Source: Promethearchaeota archaeon (GTDB lineage Archaea; Asgardarchaeota; Lokiarchaeia; Sigynarchaeales; SOKP01). From it: 64,000 bases of DNA. Made by a program: the position numbers and the translations under genes. Under the pieces are notes generated by a model. The model ran no database searches. It saw nothing but the letters and a program-made list of their open reading frames with translations, and was not told the DNA's origin. The stretch is from positions 1-64,000 of the forward strand of contig WJIN01000408.1 in assembly GCA_014730295.1 (NCBI GenBank). The letters run 5' to 3'. Shown here piece by piece: positions 27,018-35,848 of the stretch (positions are counted from its first letter, which is position 1; each line of letters begins with the position of its first letter).

Positions 27018-28535
27018 TTGAAGACACGTGTACTAATTGCTGATGATTCCGCATTCTTAAGGAAAAGAATCTCCGAAATTTTAAGTTCTTCTGATGAGAT
27101 TGTTTTAATTGGAACTGCCAAAAATGGTAAGGAAGCCATAAAGAAAGCTATTTATCAAAATCCTGATGTAATTCTATTAGATTTAATGATGCCTAAAATC
27201 AATGGGCTGGAGGCATTTAGAAGAATTATGGAAGAAAACCCAACACCCACGATCATCTTGTCGAGTATTAGCCCTCAAACTCTGGATTCGTCTGTCCAAG
27301 CATTGTTAATTGGGGCATTCGATTATATACTAAAACCCGGCACTTTAGGTGCGAAAAAACTTCCAGAATTCAGAAAGAATCTTATTGAGAAAATTTTATT
27401 AGCATCAAATTCGCGATTTAATAAAATTTATGGCAAGATGGAGTATGAAGAGAATTCGAAAGAAAATTTACCTTTTCGGCAACAGTGGGTTGACGAGGTT
27501 TTTGAATTTGGAAAATATCTTAAAGAGATAAAGCCTAATAGAAAAAAGGTTAGCAAGAATTTCAAAAAAAATACTTATACTGAAAAATTTCAACCTCAAA
27601 ACCAAACATCTGATCATAAAAGAATCACTGAAAAAGCAGCACTGAAGGCTAAAGAAAGTAAAAATAAGAAAAAAAAATTTCAAGAAAAATCTTCTAACAA
27701 GCCAAGTAAAATTAGATCTTATAGTAAGCATGATAGAGAAAGTAAATGCATTGAGGATAAAGAGGATATAGATTTATCAAAAAAGGAATTATTCCAGAAT
27801 AGAAAAGAAAGGGGGGAAAAGATACATAAGACATCTCATGTTCATAAATTATTCGATGATCTTGAACATAAAGAGCGTATTCCCCAAAAAATCAGAAAAA
27901 AAGAAATAGAACCAAAAAGAAATGTATATAGAAGTATTTCTGGAAGAAAAATCCCAAAAATCGATTCAAAAATAGTGGTAATAGGCGCAAGTGTAGGAGG
28001 ACCTAAAGCTTTAAGAACGATACTTCACGATATACCTTCCGATTTTCCTTACCCAATCGTTATTGTGCAGCATCTGAATAACCACTTTATAGAGCCATTA
28101 GCTCAATCATTAGATAATTCATGCCCAATAAAAGTCAAAATCGCACAAAATAACGAAATATTAAAACCATCAACGGTGTATATTGCTCCCGGGGAGAAAC
28201 ACGTAAAAGTTGGAACAAAGCAGTCTAAACCTTGTCTAATTACATATGAAGGAGAGCCTATCAATTCCTGTATTCCTTCTGTTGATGTTTTATTCAATTC
28301 GGTGTCGGAAGTATATGGTAAAAATGTAATTGGCGCATTATTAACGGGGATGGGTGAAGATGGGGTGAAAGGACTCGAAACAATCCATAAAAACGGAGGT
28401 ATCACCATAACCGAATCACAAGAAACAGCAATTTTATTTGGTATGCCCAAATTAGCAATTGAAAAAGGAGTGGTTGATCGAGTAATAGAAAATTACAAAA
28501 TTGCACATTTTCTGGTTCATAAGGCATATTATTAA
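27018..28535 (+). CDS. cheB: Chemotaxis methylesterase CheB with an extended linker
   Basis: 505 aa, TTG start. The receiver domain (1-122) has acid pair D9-D10 and phospho-acceptor D55 (LLDLMMP). The C-terminal methylesterase domain (about 315-500) has the triad S325 (GASVGGP), H352 (VQHLNN) and D448 (GMGEDG). It removes methyl groups from receptors when phosphorylated by CheA. The linker between domains is about 190 residues of Lys/Glu-rich, probably disordered sequence; typical CheB linkers are a few tens of residues. It is the first of the chemosensory genes in the window, and the CheR-CheD gene follows. Confidence 0.93.
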   Translation: MKTRVLIADDSAFLRKRISEILSSSDEIVLIGTAKNGKEAIKKAIYQNPDVILLDLMMPKINGLEAFRRIMEENPTPTIILSSISPQTLDSSVQALLIGAFDYILKPGTLGAKKLPEFRKNLIEKILLASNSRFNKIYGKMEYEENSKENLPFRQQWVDEVFEFGKYLKEIKPNRKKVSKNFKKNTYTEKFQPQNQTSDHKRITEKAALKAKESKNKKKKFQEKSSNKPSKIRSYSKHDRESKCIEDKEDIDLSKKELFQNRKERGEKIHKTSHVHKLFDDLEHKERIPQKIRKKEIEPKRNVYRSISGRKIPKIDSKIVVIGASVGGPKALRTILHDIPSDFPYPIVIVQHLNNHFIEPLAQSLDNSCPIKVKIAQNNEILKPSTVYIAPGEKHVKVGTKQSKPCLITYEGEPINSCIPSVDVLFNSVSEVYGKNVIGALLTGMGEDGVKGLETIHKNGGITITESQETAILFGMPKLAIEKGVVDRVIENYKIAHFLVHKAYY

Positions 28536-28690
28536 AATAATAAGCATAACGCTGATTTTTCACATATCTGGATTCTTGGATTTTCTTTAGTTCTAACTTT
28601 TTACTGTTTTCGAAATACATAATTTAAAAAGGATTTCCTTTATTATATGGTTAGAACTTAGAGTTCTCAATCAAAGGTGTAAGAAACGTT

Positions 28691-30649
28691 ATTGGTTCAA
28701 TAAAAATACAGAAAGATTACTACGAAAAAATACTACAAGAAATAAATAGATCAACTGGGATTAAATTCGAATATTATCAAGAAAGATTAATTGAAAAAAG
28801 GATAAGGGCCAGAATTCGCTCCTTAGATCTAAAAACGGAAGAAAAATATTTTGAATATCTCAAGACTAATCCTGAAGAAATAGAGAAATTTTTAGATAAT
28901 TTCACGATTAACTATTCTTATTTCTTTAGAAATTATGAAATTTTTAAGGAAATTGGAAACTATATTGATAAATATCATCTTAGTAAAAATAAGACTATAA
29001 AAGTTTGGTCTTGTCCATGCGCGAATGGTGAAGAGCCATATTCAGTGGCAATACTTTTCGAAGAGCTAAAAGCTAAAAATTCTAATTTTCCAAATTATGA
29101 AATTGTAGCATCTGATATTAATGCTCAAGCAATAAAGAATGCAAAGGAGGGAATTTACGGAGAACATGCAATTCACGAGACTCCACAAAAATATCTGAAA
29201 AAATATTTTACCAAAATTTCCAATGATCCCCCAAAATATCAAATAAATTTAGATATTCGTAATAAAGTAAAATTTATTAATGAGGATATTACAATCTGCC
29301 ATAAAAAATCTCAGAGATATGATATAATTTTATGTAGAAATTTTATAATTTACATCAATCTAATATCGAGGAAGCATTTGATCAGAAATCTAAAAACTTA
29401 TTTGAATAACGGAGGACTTTTGATCCTGGGAAAAACGGAAAGATTAAATAATGAAAAGGGAATCAGATTGATAGATCCAGTCAATCGATTCTACATGAAA
29501 GGAAAAACATCTTTCTCAACTGAAGAAGTTGAAATTAAGACGCCAGAGTTGAAAAATCTCTCAAAATTGGAGGAAAGGATTAAAAAAGATATGATTGAAA
29601 AAACTAATAGTATAACACTTCATAAAAATGAGGCAGATGTAAAAGCTTCTAAATCAATCGTTGAGAAGAAAAAAAAAGCGGAAAGATCTATAGGGAAAAT
29701 TAAAATTTCAGAACTAATTGAAAAACCAAATGATCTCATAGATCTTTCAAATATTTTATCAAAACCTTCGAAATCTGATATCCATGAACAGCAAAAGAAG
29801 GAACTAGAAAAATTTAGAACAAAAATTAACAAAGAACTTTTCTTCCTCAAGCAACAAAGAAAAAAGCTAAATCAAGCAATTATGAAATTCGAAAAAGAAA
29901 AAAGAATATTTCGTGAACAAAAGAAAGCATTTGAGAACAAGTTACTCTTATTTGAAAAAGAAAAGGAATATATTAAGAGAAAATGGGAGAGCTATGAAAT
30001 GAAAAATGAATTACTCCGCATAGAGAAAGAGGCGTTTAAAAAACAAGTAGAAAATTTCCATCATAATCGGCGGAACCTTCATAAAGAAAAACAAAATAAA
30101 AAATTATCTCAAAAACAACACACTCCCACTAAAGGATTTGATTATAAGTTTACTAAGGACTATATTTTACCCCTTGGAAAATATATTATCGTTAGCTCAA
30201 GAAATACTTCAAAGCACACCACAAAGAAAATTTCAATTCATGGAATCGGATCAACTTATGTATTAGTTTTATATGATAAATCTAACCAAATCTATGCAAT
30301 GTCTCATATTATGTATTCGAATCCTAAAAAAAACCAAAATAAAGACAGAATCGAGAATAAGCATCAATATGCTGAAACTGCGATTTCCTTTTTAATTAAA
30401 AAAATGCTAATCAAAGGAGCTTCTGAAAAATTATCATCTTTTATTTTTGGTGGAGCACAGATCTCCAATAAGAAATACAAATCAGTGGAAGAAATTCTGA
30501 ACTCAATGAAATCAGAATTAAAGAAATACAATATTCCGATAAAAAGAGAATTTATTGGTGGACTATATCCTCGAGATATCAAATTAAATATTAAAAAGCA
30601 ACAAATCTCCATTCATTTTGGGGAGACTATGAAAGAAATCAAATTATAA
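28691..30649 (+). CDS. cheR: CheR methyltransferase fused to a CheD-like domain; unusual start codon
   Basis: The frame is open from 28655 and encodes about 652 aa if translation begins at ATT 28691. Residues 1-90 are the CheR N-terminal helical domain and residues 90-275 the SAM-dependent methyltransferase domain (CANGEEPYS, ILCRNFIIYI). A charged coiled linker follows (about 280-470), then a CheD domain (475-650; HGIGSTYVLVLYD, FGGAQISNKK, EFIGGLYPRD). CheD deamidates receptors with a Cys-His pair 17 residues apart. Here the pair is T522/H539, so the Cys is lost. No in-frame ATG, GTG or TTG exists before 29045, which would delete the CheR N-terminus and SAM motif. A GGTG ribosome site lies about 11 bases before the ATT. 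Confidence 0.85.
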   Translation: MGSIKIQKDYYEKILQEINRSTGIKFEYYQERLIEKRIRARIRSLDLKTEEKYFEYLKTNPEEIEKFLDNFTINYSYFFRNYEIFKEIGNYIDKYHLSKNKTIKVWSCPCANGEEPYSVAILFEELKAKNSNFPNYEIVASDINAQAIKNAKEGIYGEHAIHETPQKYLKKYFTKISNDPPKYQINLDIRNKVKFINEDITICHKKSQRYDIILCRNFIIYINLISRKHLIRNLKTYLNNGGLLILGKTERLNNEKGIRLIDPVNRFYMKGKTSFSTEEVEIKTPELKNLSKLEERIKKDMIEKTNSITLHKNEADVKASKSIVEKKKKAERSIGKIKISELIEKPNDLIDLSNILSKPSKSDIHEQQKKELEKFRTKINKELFFLKQQRKKLNQAIMKFEKEKRIFREQKKAFENKLLLFEKEKEYIKRKWESYEMKNELLRIEKEAFKKQVENFHHNRRNLHKEKQNKKLSQKQHTPTKGFDYKFTKDYILPLGKYIIVSSRNTSKHTTKKISIHGIGSTYVLVLYDKSNQIYAMSHIMYSNPKKNQNKDRIENKHQYAETAISFLIKKMLIKGASEKLSSFIFGGAQISNKKYKSVEEILNSMKSELKKYNIPIKREFIGGLYPRDIKLNIKKQQISIHFGETMKEIKL

Positions 30650-30824
30650 AATCGTGTTTCACAATTTTTTGATCTATCTGCTCAATGATGTGAAACTCAT
30701 TTTGAGTAATTTCAAATAATTATTCATAATCCCCCATACCATTTAACACGAATTTTGCTTTTGCAATAATTTAAAAACAATTTCTTATATTATCATTTCA
30801 CAATTTTTCCAAGTTGATACAAAT

Positions 30825-31619
30825 ATGTTAGAATATGATACTTTATTGGTAAAAGATATTGATAACTGGGGAAAACTTTATTCTATAAATCAATTCCTTG
30901 AAAATGTGGAATTAAAGCTGAGCGATAATGGATTTGACCGTACAAATTCTCGCTTAGTTTTCAGTGTATGTCCCGATGATGTAAATAGGTTAGAAGAACT
31001 TGATACTATCGAAAATGCTCTTACAGGTAAATATAATGGAGAATTTCATCTAGGAGGACTTGGAGCCTATCCTATGGGCGGTGTTTCGGGGCTAACCGCC
31101 GCCAGTCACCATCCTCCCGATGAGCAAGATGATGGGGTCAGGAAAGAAGGGAATCTGGTTCTTTTCGTAAGCCCCCATATGGGAATCATGGACGATGCGG
31201 GTTCACCTGTTTACGGGAAAATTATTCGTCCGGGACAAGAAAAAGTCACCTCATCTTGCGGGGCAATGATGGGATTTATCGCTGCCCTGAAAGAAGCTGG
31301 CAGCCCAGAGGAGTTTCTCATAGCATCTGATGAAAACAGAATAGATCCTACAAGAGTGGTTTTACATAATGAACTAATACAAAATTACTCAGAAGATTTG
31401 AAAAGGATCTTAGCCATTGATGATTATAATACACAAACACTGGAATTATTTAAATTAAATCATGATGTCGTAGCAAATAAAACAAAAGAAATAATAGACG
31501 CTTTTCTGGAAAAGGAACATTTTGAAGGTAATATTGCCATGATCAGCGGAATTACGATTAATATACCTGAGAGAGACCTATTTCTTATGAACGATTTTAC
31601 ATTCCCCAAATTGAACTAG
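30825..31619 (+). CDS. LCIB/LCIC-type beta-carbonic anhydrase-like protein
   Basis: 264 aa. The segment LGAYPMGGVSGLTAASHHPP, then LVLFVSPHMGI, GKIIRPGQ and SSCGAMM matches the LCIB family (limiting-CO2 inducible protein B of algae), whose fold and zinc site are those of beta-carbonic anhydrases. Candidate zinc ligands are C49, H95 or H96 and C145, and the D51/R55 pair fits the usual Asp-Arg dyad. The reaction would be CO2/bicarbonate interconversion, but not every family member is active. It sits among chemosensory genes with gaps of about 175 and 200 bases on either side. Confidence 0.78.
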   Translation: MLEYDTLLVKDIDNWGKLYSINQFLENVELKLSDNGFDRTNSRLVFSVCPDDVNRLEELDTIENALTGKYNGEFHLGGLGAYPMGGVSGLTAASHHPPDEQDDGVRKEGNLVLFVSPHMGIMDDAGSPVYGKIIRPGQEKVTSSCGAMMGFIAALKEAGSPEEFLIASDENRIDPTRVVLHNELIQNYSEDLKRILAIDDYNTQTLELFKLNHDVVANKTKEIIDAFLEKEHFEGNIAMISGITINIPERDLFLMNDFTFPKLN

Positions 31620-31821
31620 AAGAAATAATCCCCATCTACTTTTTTATTTTTATTTGTAATTAAACATACTCATGAGATAATTTTTTAATCTGATATGATC
31701 TAAAATTTTTTTATCCAATAAGTATAAAAAATTCCGAGAAGAATAAATTTTTATAAGATTAGTAAGATCTATGTGATAAAATAGTTTTTTGTTAACATAA
31801 AAATTTTAAGAGTAAATCAAC

Positions 31822-33300
31822 ATGATTACCTACGGACTTATTAGAATTATCGAACTGTGTTCAAATGAAATACACCTCTTTTATAACAATATTGATAATT
31901 ATTTCAAGCAAAAAATTCATGAAAATATAAGAGAATTCTTAGTAGATTCCGATCAAATATTGAATAAATTACTTAATCTATGCCATAACTCTCTTAGTGA
32001 ATTTGGATTTAGAGATGAGGAAATTGAAAGTCATTTATGCCGCATTTGGAAGACAAATATCGAAGAACGAATTGGGAATAATGCAGATATTAGTAAGGTA
32101 TATAAAATAATCTCACCGTTTCTCTATGAGATATTTATTGAAAAGCTCATTAATTATTTAGTGGATAATAATTCCACATCAATAATGGAAGTTCTAAAGT
32201 CCGAAGGATTTCTTTCCATAGAATTTATTATAGAATTAAAAAAATTCAAAGAACTGTATGATAGCTCACCTACAAAAAAGACGCGTTTACGAAAATACCT
32301 AAAAATTCGCGATAAAATTATTCAAAAACTGATAAATAACAAATGGGAAATTGAAAATTTACAAAATCTAGATGACCCACGGGATAGACTCCAGCTTTCT
32401 TATATGATTTTTCGTTTAATTGATTTTTTTAATTTAGAAAATATGTTTGACTTTTCTAAAATATCCGAATATATCCAGAAGCACTATGATGAATGGCTGG
32501 ACACGATTCCTTTAGTTTCATTAAAAAATCCTGATTTATACTTTTGTGGTATCTATTTAGCCCATTATTTAAAAATTCCTGTGGATGAGTACACCATTAA
32601 ATACTTTTTATTGAATATCTATGACGAAAATATTGACGAATTTGAAGCTCCGCTTATAGAAGCAACGAATCAAGTATATTTCTTTTTTAAATCCTCTTGG
32701 ATGACAGAGTTAGGACTTTCAGAACGGCAAATCCAAGAACTCTTGAAAGGGGATGATCTTTTCTTTCAAAGCAATTACCTAAAAAGTTTAGAAACTTCTC
32801 AATTGGTATTAATACTGATGATTTTCAAAAAGTTAGGATTGCTGGATAAGTTGGATAAAAATCGAATTCGCCCAATTCTATCAGAAATCGAAAAGCGAAT
32901 CACACCAGATGGAATAAAGCAATATAGGGATGGATTTATGTCAGCTGAGGCAACTTATTATGTGCTTTTCTGTAAACATATGCTGGATGAATTGGATCAT
33001 TTCAATACTAAGCAAGTTCTCGACAAAATTATATCCCGTATTTTTAGAAACCTAGAGATCACTGATTTATCCAAAGATATCAATTTTGATCTTATTACGG
33101 AATTATACTATGCATGCGAGAGTTTACAACTCCTCAATTGCCTTGATACGATGCAGATGACCGAATTATTAGGAAAAAATCTTTTTCCCAATGAGATTAT
33201 AGATCCAATAATGAATAACGGGCGAAGCCGATTAAAAGAGGATGAAACCCGGTTGAGAGATATCCGTGTCTCAAAATCCACGGGAGAATTATTACAATAA
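31822..33300 (+). CDS. Helical toroid-like protein, paralogue of the gene at 14.3 kb
   Basis: 492 aa. It shares length, helix pattern and key motifs with the 14331-15815 protein (IPLVSLKNPDLYFCGIYLAH; YRDGFMSAEATYYVLF). No membrane segment, zinc motif or Asp-rich motif is seen. The likeness to prenyltransferase/squalene-cyclase type helix repeats is by pattern only. It is placed inside the chemosensory region, but its partner there is unknown. Confidence 0.6.
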   Translation: MITYGLIRIIELCSNEIHLFYNNIDNYFKQKIHENIREFLVDSDQILNKLLNLCHNSLSEFGFRDEEIESHLCRIWKTNIEERIGNNADISKVYKIISPFLYEIFIEKLINYLVDNNSTSIMEVLKSEGFLSIEFIIELKKFKELYDSSPTKKTRLRKYLKIRDKIIQKLINNKWEIENLQNLDDPRDRLQLSYMIFRLIDFFNLENMFDFSKISEYIQKHYDEWLDTIPLVSLKNPDLYFCGIYLAHYLKIPVDEYTIKYFLLNIYDENIDEFEAPLIEATNQVYFFFKSSWMTELGLSERQIQELLKGDDLFFQSNYLKSLETSQLVLILMIFKKLGLLDKLDKNRIRPILSEIEKRITPDGIKQYRDGFMSAEATYYVLFCKHMLDELDHFNTKQVLDKIISRIFRNLEITDLSKDINFDLITELYYACESLQLLNCLDTMQMTELLGKNLFPNEIIDPIMNNGRSRLKEDETRLRDIRVSKSTGELLQ

Positions 33301-33404
33301 ACCTTTTTTAAAAATAGGTTATTTATTTTTATCTCTAAAGCTTCTTAAATAAGGAATAATAATTTTAGGATTTGATTTTAACTTATTTTCTTTTTCAACT
33401 TCTC

Positions 33405-34058
33405 TTAGACTTTAGCAATAATCTTTTTCGCCAAATCTTTTAGTAATAAATTTCCCATTCCCAATTTTATTTTCTTAGAAAACACCAAGACAAGAATAAA
33501 ATTCACATCGTTCAATTCCATATAATTGGAACAAATTTTCATCCGATTTTCGAGTTCCAGAAACATTCGTCGGACTGCGACTAATTCTTTTTCATTTCTG
33601 ACTTCAAATTCCTTCATCGTACTGAAGAGGGTATTTTCAGGAAGTGATGAATATAATACTTTTCCATTTACCGTGAGAATAGCACTCCCTAATATATCTT
33701 TATCTTTAACTACTGTACGTAATAAATTCAGTACTTCTTCGAATGAAGGTATGGAAGAGAGATCTTGCACCTCATCCTCAGAGTTTTGTTCCACACTCTG
33801 TTCATAAAATTCCATGCTGGAGAGCTCGAAATCAATCTTTTGATAGCCACGGGTTTGAAAATTTTTATCTACAAAGGCTTGAAAATGATGATCACACACA
33901 AGACCTCTCGGTATTGATATAGTCGTTAATTGTTTGCTTTCATTAATGATCTTACAAGGAATTCGTAGACTATTACGAGTTCCACATATCGGACATTCCA
34001 GGTTCACTTTTTCATAATCTTCCTCATCATTATGACTAACTTGGTCTTTAGCGATCAT
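33405..34058 (-). CDS. Zinc-ribbon protein with roadblock/longin-like domain
   Basis: 217 aa. An N-terminal zinc site (CPICGTRNSLRIPC, then CDHHF) covers residues about 20-65. A C-terminal domain (about 105-215) reads LGSAILTVNGKVLYSSLPENT and VNFILVLVFSKKIKLGMGNL, the strand pattern of roadblock/LC7 and longin folds, which bind small GTPases. Such zinc-roadblock proteins are typical of Asgard genomes. It is the only minus-strand gene within the chemosensory stretch. A GTPase partner could be the roadblock-GTPase fusion at 46.5 kb (inference). Confidence 0.62.
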   Translation of the reverse strand: MIAKDQVSHNDEEDYEKVNLECPICGTRNSLRIPCKIINESKQLTTISIPRGLVCDHHFQAFVDKNFQTRGYQKIDFELSSMEFYEQSVEQNSEDEVQDLSSIPSFEEVLNLLRTVVKDKDILGSAILTVNGKVLYSSLPENTLFSTMKEFEVRNEKELVAVRRMFLELENRMKICSNYMELNDVNFILVLVFSKKIKLGMGNLLLKDLAKKIIAKV

Positions 34059-34256
34059 TTTCTTATTGTTATATCAATCTTTTTCGGGCAGTGTACAAAT
34101 AATAAAAGATTTGATTTGTTATAAATAATGCTACTTTAATGTACAAAAATCCAATAATGTAGTCACTCTTATGCTATTTAAGTTTTTATCTGCTTTCATA
34201 AGATTGGATTTTAGTTTTTTATGTGTAATTCATATATTTGGTTTGTAAAAACAAAG

Positions 34257-34267
34257 GTTTAAATAAA
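34257..34267 (+). promoter_or_regulatory. Candidate TATA box of the main chemosensory operon
   Basis: GTTTAAATAAA lies about 90 bases before the first gene of the 34.3-45.9 kb operon, in a 295-base gap that follows a divergent gene. It would give a leader of roughly 60 bases that ends in an AAGGTGA ribosome site. Confidence 0.4.
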
Positions 34268-34353
34268 ACTTTTTGGATATTGTTATCAAAAAGCAAACTT
34301 TTGTGAGGAAAAAAACTTACAAAAAAAATGAAGATTTTACAAGGTGATAAAAA

Positions 34354-34632
34354 TTGGCAGTTGAAATAGTAGAAGTCATTGTTTTGATTATGATGTGCAT
34401 AGCAATTATTTCTTTAGGTGCTGCGGCGATTAGATATAGAGATCTATTAAAATATATTCCTGCAGGTTTGTGTATATGGTTAGTCTTCATATTCACAAAT
34501 CTAGAAGCCGTTCCTGGTTTAGAGGAGTTAAATCTTCTAGAACATGTATTTATAATGTTGACTATGATTACCTTTGCATCTGCTCTATTCTACGATTACT
34601 ATAGTGCATTTATTAAAAGAGGTGGAATCTAA
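34354..34632 (+). CDS. Small three-span membrane protein, probable partner of the MCP
   Basis: 92 aa, TTG start preceded by AAGGTGA. Three hydrophobic segments (about 6-26, 34-52, 62-82) with almost no soluble part. It ends exactly where the MCP gene begins (TAA then ATG with no gap), so the two are surely co-translated. I recognise no family. The MCP itself has three N-terminal membrane helices and no external sensor domain, so I infer that this protein helps form the sensing membrane unit. Confidence 0.65.
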   Translation: MAVEIVEVIVLIMMCIAIISLGAAAIRYRDLLKYIPAGLCIWLVFIFTNLEAVPGLEELNLLEHVFIMLTMITFASALFYDYYSAFIKRGGI

Positions 34633-35745
34633 ATGTTTCTACAGATATCCGCAGAATTGATGGCAGATTACAGGGATGGAACTTTAAACCTCATCGCTCT
34701 CATATTTGGAATACTTTCAGCAATTATAGCTTTGAGGATATATTTCAAGAGAAAAACATTGAGCGATATTTTCTGGTTTTTAATTGCTTGCGGTGGTTCA
34801 ATGTACACTCTCGCGAATGTCTTGGACAAATATGGATTTTCCACAGAGGTTTTAGCCTTTGATATGATGGGTGAAGCTTTCAGTATGTTTTATGTCGGAT
34901 TAATAATGGTGATGGGATTTGTAGTCATCATTGAGAATAGAATCATAGAACATGAACACTCCTTAGAGAATTTAGTTGATAACGCGGAAGAGATCGCGAT
35001 AAATGTTGCAAATATTTCAGCGGAATTAGAGGCAAGTGCGATGGAAGTCGATAGACATGCTCATGAAATCGATGATACAGTAGCGAATCTCGTTAAGGCC
35101 ACGCAAGGACAAGTTAAAGCACTGAAATTAGTTGATAGGCACGCAGCTAGCATAGATAAAAATGCTAAAGAGATTTTAGACCATACAACTGATATTGATG
35201 ATGTTATGAATATAATTACTAGTATTTCAGAGGAAACAAACCTACTTGCATTGAACGCGAGTATTGAAGCGGGAAGAGCAGGTGAACATGGTCGAGGATT
35301 CGCAGTTGTAGCGGATGAGGTCCGAAAACTTTCAGAAGAATCCAGAAAATCAGTCTCACGCTCCAGTGAAAAGATTAGAAATATCGAAAAACTTATCGAA
35401 GTTACGGTCCAAGCGATTGGTGAAGTCACAGAAGAGCTTTCAGAGGCAGAAGAACATGAGGAAGTTAACGAAAGGGCGCTAGAAAGAGTAAAAGCGGGTA
35501 TTGACCAACAGGTCGTCTCAATGGACGAGATTACAGCAACTGGTCGGAGGTTAGAAAAGCTAGCATTAGAGCTGCAAGAATCATTGGATATTCACGGAAA
35601 ACAAAAAGTAGTCAAAAAAGAAAAGATTAAAGAAGCGGCCGATACGAAAAAACAAGTGAAACTCGAAGGAAAAGACAAAAGTAAGGAAAAACCTAAAATC
35701 AAAACAATAAGTAAAAAGAAAATACAAGCAGAAGAAGCAACATAA
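34633..35745 (+). CDS. Methyl-accepting chemotaxis protein with membrane-embedded N-terminus
   Basis: 370 aa. Three membrane helices (about 16-38, 45-65, 80-105) are followed directly by the cytoplasmic coiled coil. No HAMP and no extracellular ligand domain are visible. The signalling tip is classical: from E200, [20 protein letters not shown], then [14 protein letters not shown]. The last 45 residues are Lys-rich and lack the C-terminal NWETF-type pentapeptide that tethers CheR/CheB in enterobacteria. The short cytoplasmic hairpin suggests a compact receptor array. It signals to CheA/CheW encoded downstream. Confidence 0.92.
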   Translation: MFLQISAELMADYRDGTLNLIALIFGILSAIIALRIYFKRKTLSDIFWFLIACGGSMYTLANVLDKYGFSTEVLAFDMMGEAFSMFYVGLIMVMGFVVIIENRIIEHEHSLENLVDNAEEIAINVANISAELEASAMEVDRHAHEIDDTVANLVKATQGQVKALKLVDRHAASIDKNAKEILDHTTDIDDVMNIITSISEETNLLALNASIEAGRAGEHGRGFAVVADEVRKLSEESRKSVSRSSEKIRNIEKLIEVTVQAIGEVTEELSEAEEHEEVNERALERVKAGIDQQVVSMDEITATGRRLEKLALELQESLDIHGKQKVVKKEKIKEAADTKKQVKLEGKDKSKEKPKIKTISKKKIQAEEAT

Positions 35746-35848
35746 AAAATTTTTTTAAATTTAAACCAAAAAAGTGGGAATTTTATTTTATTTATCCACA
35801 ATCTTTTTTCATTATTTTAACAAAAAAAAGGGTTAGAACTGAAGAAAA

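Noticed and set aside
29045..30649. Gene start of CheR-CheD at GTG 29045
   Set aside because: This would remove the whole CheR N-terminal domain and the SAM-binding motif, while the upstream 118 codons are clearly CheR.
34354..34632. Rhodopsin-type sensor partner for the MCP
   Set aside because: Only three membrane segments and no seventh-helix Lys; the likeness is only in gene layout.
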